Assembly (NCBI GenBank): GCA_965246765.1
Contig: CBDFFJ010000008.1
Coordinates: forward strand, 248,001 to 312,000
From: UBA1952 sp965246765
GTDB lineage: Bacteria > Bacteroidota > Bacteroidia > Chitinophagales > Chitinophagaceae
Direction of reading: 5' to 3'
Length of the DNA: 64,000 nucleotides
Shown: positions 36,769 to 46,660 of the stretch, one piece after another
How the letters are laid out: each line of letters opens with the position of its first letter
Position numbering within the stretch: the stretch's first letter is position 1
Notes under the pieces: generated by a model
Databases searched by the model: none
What the model was told of the DNA's origin: nothing
Seen by the model: the letters and a program-made list of their open reading frames with translations, nothing else
Translations under genes and position numbers: made by a program

Positions 36769-36798
36769 TATATGTGAGTCGTCTGTTGTGAGCAGCGC

Positions 36799-37431
36799 CT
36801 ATTTAAAATTCATAACCAGTCCAAAGCCCGGGTCGCCTGCCGGCATTGCCACAGGCCGCATCCGCATGGAAATGTTTTTGGACACGTCGAAGTTTTTCAG
36901 GTGTGCGAAGGTGAGCGCATCCAGCACCTGCAGGGTATAGCCAAGCCCTGTGAAGAGAATGGTCATGTCCAGATACTTGCGATAAGCATTCTGCAATACC
37001 TGCAGCTGCGCGCCGCTGTATTTGTCTGTAAACTCATCCTGCACGTTGGCGTTATTGATGCGCGCAATGTATCCCCTGCGGAAGCGCTGGTACTCGCGGG
37101 AGTTGTCAATCAGGAAATAGGCTGCCACTGCAACGCCCGCATATACCACCGGCACCTTCCAGTATTGGCGATTATAAAGCTGACCTGCTCCGGGCAGAAT
37201 CGCAGAATACAACGCGCTCTTCTTGGGATTAGGCTGGAAGGGCAAAAGCGCGACCTTGAGGCTGTCATAGACTACCTGATCCAACGCCGGCGCCGATAGT
37301 ATGGGCGCATTCCGAGCAGGTAAAGTATCCGGCACTACCTGGTTCAAAGAAGTATCCGGCACCGCTTGCGCACGCGCGCTGAGGCCGTAGCCCAGACATA
37401 TCAGCAGCACAAGCCAGAAAAGTCGGTTCAT
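36799..37431 (-). CDS. DUF5683 membrane protein
   Basis: The 210-residue product has a signal peptide, a Pro/Thr-rich stretch, then the DUF5683 core: SAILPGAGQLYNRQYWKVP, a TM segment (VVYAGVAVAAYFLI), and a second hydrophobic region near YLDMTILFTGLGYTLQVLDAL. In many Bacteroidota this gene lies directly after parB; here it is 22 kb away from parAB and next to pcm. Function unknown, envelope-located. Confidence 0.8.
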   Translation of the reverse strand: MNRLFWLVLLICLGYGLSARAQAVPDTSLNQVVPDTLPARNAPILSAPALDQVVYDSLKVALLPFQPNPKKSALYSAILPGAGQLYNRQYWKVPVVYAGVAVAAYFLIDNSREYQRFRRGYIARINNANVQDEFTDKYSGAQLQVLQNAYRKYLDMTILFTGLGYTLQVLDALTFAHLKNFDVSKNISMRMRPVAMPAGDPGFGLVMNFK

Positions 37432-37460
37432 CAGAGAAACAAGAGCTCAAAAATACCGCA

Positions 37461-37488
37461 AACAAAAGCGCCGCACGATGGCGGCGCT
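37461..37488 (-). terminator. Minus-strand terminator after the protease gene
   Basis: Stem AGCGCCGC/GCGGCGCT with a 6-nt loop; on the minus strand it is followed by TTTTGTTTG, 23 bp after the protease stop. Confidence 0.75.
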
Positions 37489-37511
37489 CAACTATTCCAG
37501 GGATTTACGCA

Positions 37512-39683
37512 CTACTTCATCCCCATCCCCATATTCACTTTCATCCCTGCCTTGGCCATGTCATTAATAATGTTGACGGTCTCAGAGATATAGATATCCT
37601 TTTGAAGGTTCTTGATCCAGTTTTTGTTCTTTGTATTGGCAGAGCTGTCTGTGCTGAAGCGGGTCAGGTCATCCTTAGGATTGGTTACCGCCAGCGGTGA
37701 GCTGTGCTTTTCCAGCTCTTCCATTTTCTTGGAGAGCGCGGAGGCCATGTCGAGGTCTTTCTTGTAAAGCGTTTCATTCAGCGAATAGCTGTTGTCCGCC
37801 TCCCGCGCCTTCAGGCGTTCCGCGCTTTGCTCAATAATCTTGAACTCCGGCACCGCCGCCACCCGCTTTGCGGATGCGGCTGCAAGGACGGGCAGATTAA
37901 AGCTGTTAGTCGTGCGATAGCTTGCCGCCGGTATCTCATCCCACTTCAGGGCAGCCTTGTCTTTCCGCTCGCCCATATCCAGCGCGCTGTAAGCGTCCGG
38001 CAGCTTAATGTCGGGCACCACGCCACGCAGCTGTGTAGAGCCGCCATTGATGCGGTAAAACTTCTGTACGGTGAGCTTGATGGAACCGATCGGCGGCTCA
38101 TTCATCATCCGCATGCGCGTAATCGGGTCAACATATTCGTTCAGGTCGATCACTTTCTGCACCGTGCCCTTGCCGAAAGTCGGCGTCCCGATGATGACAG
38201 CGCGCTTGTAATCCTGCATCGCCGCCGCCATGATTTCGGAGGCAGATGCAGAGCCGCTGTTTACCATAATGGCCAATGGTCCGTCGTAAAGTGTGCCTTT
38301 CGTAGCATCACGCAGCGTAGTCGGCGGCTGGTCGGTGCTCTTCACCTGCACCATCGGGCCCTGATCTACGAACAGACCCGCCATATCCACCACATCGCTT
38401 AGCGAGCCGCCGCCATTGTTGCGCAGATCCAGGATAATGCCCGTTACACCGGCACTCTTCAGCTTGTCTACTTCCTTAGCCACATCATCCGCACAGCGAC
38501 GGCCATTGATATGCTGGAAGTCCGCATAAAACTCTGGCAAGTAGATATAGCCAACCGGCCCGCCCGATGACTTGAAGATGGCGCTCTTGGCAAACACATC
38601 TTCCAGCTCCACCGCATCGCGGATTATCGGAATCACTTTTATAGATCCATCCACCTTCTTAACGGTCAGGCGCACCTCGGTGCCCTTCTTGCCGCGGATT
38701 TTCTGCACCACCTCGTCCAGCTCCCAGCCCTGAATATCAATTGGCTCACCTGTGCCCTGCGCCACTTTCGTAATCTCATCTCCAGCCTTCAGCTCACCCT
38801 GTTTCCAGCACGGCGAGCCTGGAATAATGGCTGCCACCTTAGTCTTACCATCTTCCGGCTTTAGCTGCGCGCCTATGCCGAAAAAAGTCCCGGACATCGC
38901 CTCGTCAAATGCCTGCTTCGTCTTAGGCGCGAAATAATCGGTATGCGGGTCTTCGCTGTTTGCCACCGCATTTACGAACAGCGCAAAACGCTCATTCGCA
39001 TCAAACTTGCGTAGGCGGCGGAAGTAAAACTCCTGGTTCTTGCGGATGCTTTCGCGGGCTTCTTCCTCAAGCTGCGCGTCTGTTTTTACAATCGCCTTCG
39101 CGCTGTCCTTGACAGATAATTTCTTGTCGCGCTCGCCCTTCAGGCCGATGTATTTATCCAGCGTGCGGTACTTCATATACTCCGTCCAGCGTGCCCTCAG
39201 CGCTGTCTCGTTAGCAGGCCATTTCAGGTCGTCGCCGGTCAGTACAATTTTCTCGTTTCCGTTAAAGGTGAATGGCTTCCGGAGCGCCTGCCGCTGTATA
39301 GAGTCGGCGCGGTCAATGGACGCTATGAAAAATCCGTTGAGCTTGTCATAAAAAGTCGTTTCGCCGCGGTTCAGCTCGTCGTCAATATCAAACTCGTAGC
39401 GCTTTAGCTCGTCCACTTCTTTCTGGGTGAAAAACTTCCGCTCGTAGTCCAGCTGATCCAGCAGCTTATGGTAAACGGCGTAAGACAGCGAGTCATCAAC
39501 CGGGCGCGGGGAGAAGTGCCCCTCCTTGATTGCCCGCATCACCGTCGTTACGATCAGGCTCTTGCGTTCGGCATTGGGCTGAGTGCCGTCGTCCCCGCTA
39601 CCTTCTTTACCAATGTATTTAAAAGAAAAGAAGGCGGCAAGCGCCCCCGCTGCGAGCAGCGGAAAGAGGACTTTATTTTTCAT
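37512..39683 (-). CDS. C-terminal (tail-specific) processing protease, S41 family
   Basis: The 723-residue product is of the Prc/Tsp type: one N-terminal membrane segment (VLFPLLAAGALAAFFSFKYI), an N-terminal helical domain to about 240, a PDZ domain near 260-350 (VAQGTGEPIDIQGWELDEVV), the S41 catalytic core with the Ser in NSGSASASEIMA and the Lys in GTPTFGKGTVQ, and a C-terminal domain. It degrades or trims periplasmic proteins from the C-terminus. The start is ATG 39683; a perfect -7 box at 39720-39727 argues against the much longer frame to 39953. Confidence 0.9.
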   Translation of the reverse strand: MKNKVLFPLLAAGALAAFFSFKYIGKEGSGDDGTQPNAERKSLIVTTVMRAIKEGHFSPRPVDDSLSYAVYHKLLDQLDYERKFFTQKEVDELKRYEFDIDDELNRGETTFYDKLNGFFIASIDRADSIQRQALRKPFTFNGNEKIVLTGDDLKWPANETALRARWTEYMKYRTLDKYIGLKGERDKKLSVKDSAKAIVKTDAQLEEEARESIRKNQEFYFRRLRKFDANERFALFVNAVANSEDPHTDYFAPKTKQAFDEAMSGTFFGIGAQLKPEDGKTKVAAIIPGSPCWKQGELKAGDEITKVAQGTGEPIDIQGWELDEVVQKIRGKKGTEVRLTVKKVDGSIKVIPIIRDAVELEDVFAKSAIFKSSGGPVGYIYLPEFYADFQHINGRRCADDVAKEVDKLKSAGVTGIILDLRNNGGGSLSDVVDMAGLFVDQGPMVQVKSTDQPPTTLRDATKGTLYDGPLAIMVNSGSASASEIMAAAMQDYKRAVIIGTPTFGKGTVQKVIDLNEYVDPITRMRMMNEPPIGSIKLTVQKFYRINGGSTQLRGVVPDIKLPDAYSALDMGERKDKAALKWDEIPAASYRTTNSFNLPVLAAASAKRVAAVPEFKIIEQSAERLKAREADNSYSLNETLYKKDLDMASALSKKMEELEKHSSPLAVTNPKDDLTRFSTDSSANTKNKNWIKNLQKDIYISETVNIINDMAKAGMKVNMGMGMK

Positions 39684-39719
39684 GAATCTTGTGATAGCTG
39701 TGTATCGGAACATAGTCTC

Positions 39720-39727
39720 CAAATGTA
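39720..39727 (-). promoter_or_regulatory. Likely -7 box for the S41 protease gene
   Basis: The minus strand reads TACATTTG, a full match to the Bacteroidota TAnnTTTG -7 element, 37 bp upstream of the chosen start. A TTTG lies 29 bp further up (39757-39760), farther than the usual -33 spacing, so only the -7 box is supported. Confidence 0.4.
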
Positions 39728-39822
39728 GCATTAGCGCTGTTAAAGATGTTAGAATACAAAGCATGTGCCGCCTGGCTACGGGGTAATTTATAGCGGCATA
39801 ACAAGGCCGTAACTTGCGCTCT

Positions 39823-40554
39823 ATGGATACGGCCATTGCGCAGCAGCAAAGCATCATAGTGGAGGACTGGGGCACGATAGAGTACGGCGCCGCCTGGGGG
39901 CGGCAGGAAGCAGCTCTTGCCGCGCAGCTTGCCATCAAGCGCGACTGGAACAACGCACCCGACGATGCCCGCCCCGCACAGCCCCCTACCGCGCATCACC
40001 TCTTTCTCTGCAGCCATCCGCACGTCTATACCCTCGGCAAAAGCGGCCATATGGACAACCTCCTTGTGGCCGATGAACGCCTGCAGCAGCTCGGCGCCAC
40101 CTTCTACAAAACCAATCGCGGCGGCGACATCACTTACCACGGCCCCGGCCAGATTGTTGGCTATCCCATGCTGGACCTGGAGAAATTTTACACCGACCTC
40201 GGGCGCTACATGCGCGACTTGGAAGAGGTCATCATCCGCACCATCGCCCACTATGGCCTGGAGGGCGGCCGCCTGCCCGGAGCCACCGGCGTATGGCTGG
40301 ATGCCGACGACCCCGCCCGCGCCAGAAAGATCTGCGCCATGGGCGTGCGCTGCAGCCGATGGATCACCATGCACGGCTTCGCGCTCAATGCCAATACCGA
40401 CCTCAATTATTTCAGCCACATCGTGCCCTGCGGCATCGGCGACAAAGGCGTTACCTCCATGTACAAAGAGCTCCTGCGCGAGGTGAACGAGACCGCGCTG
40501 AAAGGCATTTTATTGCAGGAGTTTGCCGGGGTGTTTGATGCGGAGATTGCTTAA
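39823..40554 (+). CDS. lipB: Lipoyl(octanoyl) transferase LipB
   Basis: The 243-residue product has RGGDITYHGPGQIVGYP, the LipB substrate-pocket motif, the ARKICAMGVRCSRW region with the catalytic Lys, and the catalytic Cys in HIVPCGI. It moves octanoate from acyl carrier protein to lipoyl domains. The extra Cys residues in AMGVRCS replace small residues usual there. The start is ATG 39823 instead of TTG 39814. Confidence 0.92.
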   Translation: MDTAIAQQQSIIVEDWGTIEYGAAWGRQEAALAAQLAIKRDWNNAPDDARPAQPPTAHHLFLCSHPHVYTLGKSGHMDNLLVADERLQQLGATFYKTNRGGDITYHGPGQIVGYPMLDLEKFYTDLGRYMRDLEEVIIRTIAHYGLEGGRLPGATGVWLDADDPARARKICAMGVRCSRWITMHGFALNANTDLNYFSHIVPCGIGDKGVTSMYKELLREVNETALKGILLQEFAGVFDAEIA

Positions 40555-40570
40555 TGCTTATAGCGAACAG

Positions 40571-42199
40571 CTATTGCTTACTAATCTTCCCGCTCTGCTT
40601 CACAGTTTCGCCAGCCATGATGCGGTAGAAATATATGCCGGACTGCAGGCTACGTAAATCCATTTTGGCAATGCCCACATTTCCGCTAAGCAAGGACCTG
40701 ACTACAGCCCTGCCGGTAATATCGGTCACGATAAAGCTTTCGCTCGCATCATCCGCCTTTTGATAGCTCACCAGCAATTGGTCGGTGACTGGGTTTGGAT
40801 AGACCTTGTAGCTGCCCGCTGCAAGCTTAGGCTCCTGCGGTACGCCTACCGCCAAGCACTGCGGGTCGTTATTAGAGGTACAGCCGTTACTATCTACTTT
40901 CATTAGCCACGCACGTTGCCACGGCAGCGTAGTGGGAATCTTATGATAAACATCATAAGTCTGCCCTGCCATGATATATCCACCGTCTGAACTCTGCTTC
41001 ATGTCATAGAGATGATATATCATCGTATCTCCATTATAGCTGTATTGCCGCCGCCATTTTACATTGCCATTCGCCGTTAATCTGAGAAGGGTGCCAAAGC
41101 TGCCATTAAGCGTATCCTTTTCATCGTACCCAGAAACAATTTGCCCCGCAGCGACTATATCGCCGTTTGGCAGTTCTATCAATTTGTTGATGGAACAGTA
41201 ATCTGCATCGGTAGTGTGATGATTATTGACGACCAGATGCCATTGGGAACTACCAGCGGCATATATCTTCTCGATCCACGGCCACCAAAGGACAACTGCC
41301 GTGGATGGATATACTATTTTCTGACCTGCGCCCTGACCGCTGAAAACATAGCCCCCGTCTTTAGTCTTTATTAAACCCGTTGCGCCAAAGGTTAGCCTTG
41401 ATGAATCACTGAGCCAATGCCATGTCAGATTACCGGCAGTGTCAGTCTTAAAAAGCTCAGTACGGTAGAATGCGGCCTTAGTATTTTGATTTAAACTGCT
41501 GTAATAGCCGCCAAATGTGTAGCCCCCGTTTTCAACAATCAGGCTCTGCGCTCTACTGTCATTGTTGTTATCACCAAATGACTTATACCAAACGACATTG
41601 AAATTTGAATCCAATTTCGTGAGCATCGTTTGCGTATAACCCCATTGCCATTTTACGCCGCATTGATAGCTGGATAGCATCAGCCAGTTCCCTTGACCAT
41701 CTGATCTAAAGTCATTTAATGACCAATAATCAGCATCCCGCTGCAGGAAATTGGTGCAATAAGGTTTTGGATATTCCCTTATCCACTTATAATTACCTGA
41801 TGAATCAAAACATAAAAGCGCCAGTTTGGACGGGCCGGTAGGCGTATCCAAGGCGCTAAGCGGAACTAATATGTCTTTATTAGGCAGCTGGAGCAATGCA
41901 TTGTTTTCGGAATAAAATTGAGTCCCGCGCCTCTGATACACAGTGTCTCGTAAGATAGAACCGTCAGCATTCCAGATAGTCAATCTTACACCTATCACAC
42001 TCAGTAACAGTCCATTCCCTAAATCATTAATGCTGTCAACGCAAGCGCTTGTTGTGTAGTATTTATTACTCGCACTAATCACACCCGAAAGCGATGCGGC
42101 AAATGAATGTAGAGTAGCCTTGTTATTAAAATAATTCTGGGCACCAGCTATGCCAGATAGCCCGATGCCCAGAATTATTGTAGTTAATAACCTTTTCAC
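40571..42199 (-). CDS. Type IX-secreted protein with a repetitive beta fold
   Basis: The 542-residue product has a signal peptide (KRLLTTIILGIGLSGIAGAQ) from a GTG start, then repeated segments of the form KTKDGGYVFSGQ, QSSDGGYIMAGQTYD and ENGGYTFGGYYS, one per blade of a probable beta-propeller. The C-terminus (YKVYPNPVTDQLLVSY ... KQSGKISKQ) is a type A sorting domain nearly the same as that of the gene upstream at 42231-45527. It is expected at the cell surface. Confidence 0.75.
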   Translation of the reverse strand: MKRLLTTIILGIGLSGIAGAQNYFNNKATLHSFAASLSGVISASNKYYTTSACVDSINDLGNGLLLSVIGVRLTIWNADGSILRDTVYQRRGTQFYSENNALLQLPNKDILVPLSALDTPTGPSKLALLCFDSSGNYKWIREYPKPYCTNFLQRDADYWSLNDFRSDGQGNWLMLSSYQCGVKWQWGYTQTMLTKLDSNFNVVWYKSFGDNNNDSRAQSLIVENGGYTFGGYYSSLNQNTKAAFYRTELFKTDTAGNLTWHWLSDSSRLTFGATGLIKTKDGGYVFSGQGAGQKIVYPSTAVVLWWPWIEKIYAAGSSQWHLVVNNHHTTDADYCSINKLIELPNGDIVAAGQIVSGYDEKDTLNGSFGTLLRLTANGNVKWRRQYSYNGDTMIYHLYDMKQSSDGGYIMAGQTYDVYHKIPTTLPWQRAWLMKVDSNGCTSNNDPQCLAVGVPQEPKLAAGSYKVYPNPVTDQLLVSYQKADDASESFIVTDITGRAVVRSLLSGNVGIAKMDLRSLQSGIYFYRIMAGETVKQSGKISKQ

Positions 42200-42230
42200 A
42201 GATAGGAGATTAGACTAAAGATAGCGAAGC

Positions 42231-45200
42231 TTATTGTTTGCTAATCTTGCCACTCTGCTTCAAAGTCTTTCCATTCATGATGCGGTAGAAATATATGCCG
42301 GATTGCAGGCCGCGCAAATCAACTATTCTGGTACCTGACTGTCCTGTAATAGTTGATTGCACAACAACTCTTCCCCGCACATCTATCAACACAAAGCTTT
42401 CCTCAGTTGCATCCCCTTTCTGATAACTTACCTGCAGTTCATCACTGGCAGGATTAGGTGACACGTTATAGAACAACTTGCTAGCGGTAGCTATTGTATT
42501 GTGAGCAGCCGTCATCCTTGCGCTACCCCCACCCGCTGAAGTGTCTGTAGGGAACACCATATCGGTAGTAAAGGTCCGCCCGTCATATATATGCAGCCAG
42601 CCCCTTGCCCGGTCACGCGCCCACATCTGCGCGCTGTCCGCTACAGCTGCAAGCATAGTCACCTGCGTCGCCGTAAGTGAGTCCGGCGTTACGCCGGCTA
42701 ATAGCTGCGCCAGCTTAATATCCATCAGCTTGCGCCCCCAATAGCTGAATTCCGTAGCCTCTACACCGGTCAGGGAATCGTTCGTTACGATGCCATTGTA
42801 TACGGTGTTTGCGTCCATCGTATCACCGTCCTGAATCAGGAGGTCAGTTTTGAGCAAATCGCTGTAGGCGCTATGCCAATCGGAAAGCTCCAGATATAGG
42901 CTGTCGCGATACTGCATTCCTTCCGGGTCACTTAGGAAGTAGGCAATCCGCATACCTTTCTTTCCTAAACGTCCATTGGGGTCACGCGTGGGTCCTGAGC
43001 CATTCGGGTTGGGATATTCATTTGTACCGCAAGCGTTCGCACCGCCTGAAAAAACTGAAATCCCCAACATAGTTGCTGGCACTTGTCCACTTGCCGCATA
43101 ATAGTTAAGCGAGTGAACAGAGCCAGGGTCATTGAAAACATTATAGTAGCCACTGCTGGTAAAAGTATTTCCGGCAGCCATACTTGAACTGCCCTGGAAG
43201 TCGCACATGCCTTCATCCAAATTACTGCCGCTTCCCGTCGCTGACATGTCCCAGATAGTATTGGAATGGGTGTTGCAGAGGAATTGAAGGCCTTTGACGT
43301 TCAGAGGGTCGGGGTTTCTGTTCAGGTAATTACTCGTGCCGGCCACCCACAGTGTGTTATAGTCATTCTTCGCCACCACATTTCGGTCTGAGCCTGTGTT
43401 GCTAATTACTGCTCCAACGGTAAAGCGCGCCCCAGGCTTAGGCGAAAAGGAATTATAAGTAACACCATAGCCACTACTCGTGGCGAGGTACAATCCCATT
43501 TTATGCGGCAGCGTATTAAGGTTGGATATCTTGAAGGTATTCACCTGCACCTGCGGTGCGTGAAGCGCTTTAATGTCCACGCCGGTATTATTATTGTCAA
43601 ACAGGCAGTTCCTGACGATTGCGCTGGTGGGAGTGCCGTTAGCACCATTCAGCTCAACGCCGTTATTCAGGTTGTAAAACTTGCTGGATATTGTGCTGCC
43701 ACCGCCTCCCGCATATTTATCCACTCTCACGCCAAAGTCATATCCACCAATACCATAGCGAAGTGAGGTGCCGGTATTGCCGGTATTGTCGGCAAAGGTG
43801 CATCCATATATCCCTACACCATTCACGGCCCACCCGCTTACAAAGCCGATAAAGGAGCTTGCATTGGCGTCTGCCGTAAATACGCATTTACTTATTGTGC
43901 TGCGATACGGAGCGGGAGCACACGTAGAGCAAGGCAGCGGTGTAACACCACTCACAGGATAGATACCGTAATTAATCGCCCGTATGTTATTGTAAAAACC
44001 TGAGTTGGAGCAGAGGATTACACCGCCCGTTCGGTTCCATTACTTGCCGGTGGCAGAGCCGGAATTTGCCGTAGGGCCTACATTTATCACGCCCCAACTG
44101 GCATAAGAGATTTCAGAGCCGCCCGTCATTTCAAGCGTTCCCTGCTTGCTCTGGCCTGTCGTGGTGTTCACGATAGTTTGTGTCTCGGTAGCATCACCCC
44201 ATACGCGCGCGCCCTGCCAATAATTAGAGGTATTATCGCAATTACGCAATGCTGTAAATTTTGTGTCGTCAAGCTTCAATATCCCGCCGTAAGGTGCGTT
44301 GGTAGCGTGCCCACTGATAGTAGTGGGATTTGTCATCACATCCACTGTGCCGCTTGGCCCGATTTCAACCGTCATTCCCTGAATGCTCAAAGTTTTATTA
44401 ACGGGCACGCTAATCCCGTTCTTGACTTTTATAACATATTCGTCATTTCCAGTCAGATCAGTAAGAGGGTTATTTTGCGGTGTCCACACATCATTGCCTT
44501 GTGCTTGCAATATGTCAAAGTGGTAATTAGTCGCATCATTACTACCGGGCGCTGGCTGAGAGATAACTATCGGTATCGTACGAGATGGGTAGGTAGTGAT
44601 ACCATCATTAATTGCAAACGTCGCATGCAACTGCGTAGTAGCTCCTGCCAGATACGGAGCAATGTCACTATATTTTATAAAATAGTCTTCTAGATTTGGC
44701 GGAAACGGACTATAAACAGTGGCATCATACCCTACAATGTCAATACCGCCCGCTACAGTAGGTTCTAGGACAGAGTAGATCGGGACGAAAGGTCCACTTA
44801 CGGGAAAATCTGTTGAATTGGTTATGGTAAAGGCAATGTCAACGTCAATAGAACAGTCAGTAAAAGCATTGGTCGGGGGATTGTTAAGCCGATTTCCCAA
44901 GTATTGCCGAATGGTATACGGCAAGGTGTTCAATGTCGGTATAGTCTTTAGCTTAAGCTGATAATCTTGTCCGGTAGTATAAGTCGACGTGCAAATAGGT
45001 GATGCTTCCAGCCAGATTTTCTGAATTCTGTCCAGTACTTGAAATCCTCCCGATAGTGGAGTATTGCTCGTTCCTTTATAATAGCTCATTATTGTAAAGC
45101 TTCCGGTAGAGCTGGGCGTGAAGCTCCAACTGGAACCACGAGCCTGATAGCCAGAATACGCCACAGCGCCGCTCCCGTCCTTTATCTCAATGTAGATTGA

Positions 45201-45527
45201 CGTTACAGCAGCGGTTGCCGCTGCAATGTGATCATTATCACAGATAAAATCAATTTGGTCATTCTTGTAGGTGAGAAATAGAAACTTACGCCCACAGTTC
45301 CATGAGGGTTGTGGGTTTGGATTTAGCAGTTCGTCGTCATAGATTACTGCGGTCAATGGCAGCACCGTGCGGTCGGCTTGTATTACTCCCTCCCAAGGCG
45401 CAAAGGAGCTGGGTGTAGTGTAGGTGGCTGTTGATGCTGACGAATTACCGAAGAGCGATACTATCATCGCTATAGTAAGGAAGACTGCAAAGCAAGCGCG
45501 CGGCATTAAAGTGATTTTTGTTTTCAT
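42231..45527 (-). pseudogene. Type IX-secreted beta-helix protein gene with in-frame TAA
   Basis: From ATG 45527 (signal peptide MPRACFAVFLTIAMIVSLFG) the frame is open to TAA at 44040-44042, then continues in the same frame, with no shift, from 44039 to the stop at 42231. The first part reaches ISYASWGVINVGPTANSGS; the next part resumes at once with a probable beta-helix rung (NRTGGVILCSNSGFYNN) and runs through rungs to a sorting domain (NVSPNPASDELQVSY ... KISKQ). The two parts together look like one 1098-residue cargo protein. Without readthrough only an unanchored 495-residue fragment is made. Sequencing error or recent nonsense mutation are the simplest explanations. Confidence 0.75.
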
Positions 45528-45830
45528 TGTCTTGTTTTGGTTCCATGTTTTTAGATAGGGCGAATATTTAAGCTTGGTTTGTGGGCAATGACGCATCATC
45601 ATAGACAAAAAATTGTGTAAAAAAAATCCTAAAATTTTCATGCCACGCCTGATGTTTGTTTGGCAATTATATCCTTTTGCCAATCATCAGTACCATAATG
45701 ATGTAATAGTCAATAGTTTGACGCTCTAAGTAGCACAGAAACATTACAGGCGATACACAAATACCACTATTCTTTGCTAATGCCGATATCGTAGTTAACT
45801 TGTCTTTTTATACTTAAAACCACATTACTC
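45528..45830. other. Divergent intergenic region
   Basis: This 303-bp AT-rich stretch lies between the divergent surface-protein gene and the Ala-rich gene at 45831. I see no gene, RNA or strong hairpin. It should hold both promoters. Confidence 0.5.
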
Positions 45831-46592
45831 ATGTCAACATCCCAGCACAGCACCTCCGAAGTAGGCATCCAGAAAAACATCGCAAACTTCGACACACTCA
45901 TCGCCACCGCCACCGCCCTCGGCCCTGCCTATCAACCCTCCAAAGCCTCCCTCAAGCTACCCGCCCTCCAGGCCAAAGCCACCGCCGTCAAAGCCGCCGT
46001 CACCGACACCTCCGCCCTCCACATGCCCTTCATCCAGGCCACCGGCGACCGCAAAACCACCTACGCCAACATCAAAAAACTATCCACCCGCATCCTCGGC
46101 GCCATCCGCCTCACCGACGGCGTCAACCCCTCCGTCCTCGCCGAGGCCGTAGCCATCAACCGCAAAATCCAGGGCGCCTCCGCACCCGCGGCCCCATCCA
46201 TCGCCACCGGCGGCGACGATCCCGAGAACGCACAGCCGCCAACCGGCAATTCCACCTCCCAGCAAAGCTTCACCAACATTGCCGCCCACTTCGCCGACCA
46301 GGTAGCCCTCATCAACTCCCTTCCCGCTTACGGCCCTTCCGAGACAGAGCTCCAGCTCGCCACCTTAGAAAGCCTCGCCGCTACCCTCAGCAACCGCAAC
46401 AGCGCCGTCACCTCCACCTACGCCCCCTACAGCACCAGCCGCATAGCCCGCGACAAACACTTCAACGACCCCGGCACCGGCCTCGTTGACATAGCCCAGG
46501 ATTTCAAAACCTACCTCAAAACTGCCTTCGGAGCCTCCTCCCCTGAATACAAAACGGTCTCTAAGCTCAAATTCGTCAACATCAAGCCCTAA
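45831..46592 (+). CDS. Ala-rich two-repeat helical protein of unknown function
   Basis: The 253-residue product has no signal peptide or TM segment. It contains two similar halves: KNIANFDTLIATATALGPAY + QPSKASLKLPAL near 14-46, and NIAAHFADQVALINSLPAYG + PSETELQLATL near 148-180, each followed by a helical stretch and a basic region (the second ends VDIAQDFKTYLKTAFG). An acidic Pro-rich linker separates them. From memory, such proteins of about 250 residues are common in Bacteroidota and unnamed. The codons are strikingly C-ending (GCC, ACC, CTC, AAC), unlike neighbours. A bidirectional terminator and an eleven-unit 21-bp repeat array follow directly. Confidence 0.75.
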   Translation: MSTSQHSTSEVGIQKNIANFDTLIATATALGPAYQPSKASLKLPALQAKATAVKAAVTDTSALHMPFIQATGDRKTTYANIKKLSTRILGAIRLTDGVNPSVLAEAVAINRKIQGASAPAAPSIATGGDDPENAQPPTGNSTSQQSFTNIAAHFADQVALINSLPAYGPSETELQLATLESLAATLSNRNSAVTSTYAPYSTSRIARDKHFNDPGTGLVDIAQDFKTYLKTAFGASSPEYKTVSKLKFVNIKP

Positions 46593-46611
46593 AGACCGCC
46601 TGTCTCAAATC

Positions 46612-46638
46612 AAAAAGCATCCATCAGGATGCTTTTTT
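46612..46638. terminator. Bidirectional terminator between the Ala-rich gene and the repeat array
   Basis: Stem AAAAAGCATCC/GGATGCTTTTT with a 4-nt loop, A-rich on the left and T-rich on the right. It can end the Ala-rich gene transcript and, on the minus strand, any transcript coming from lptD through the array. Confidence 0.85.
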
Positions 46639-46660
46639 CATAATATGCAGATAATGTAAG

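Noticed and set aside
45831..46592. Phasin or histone-like protein
   Set aside because: Ala-rich helices are suggestive, but there is no strong basic tail and no phasin motif; left as unknown.
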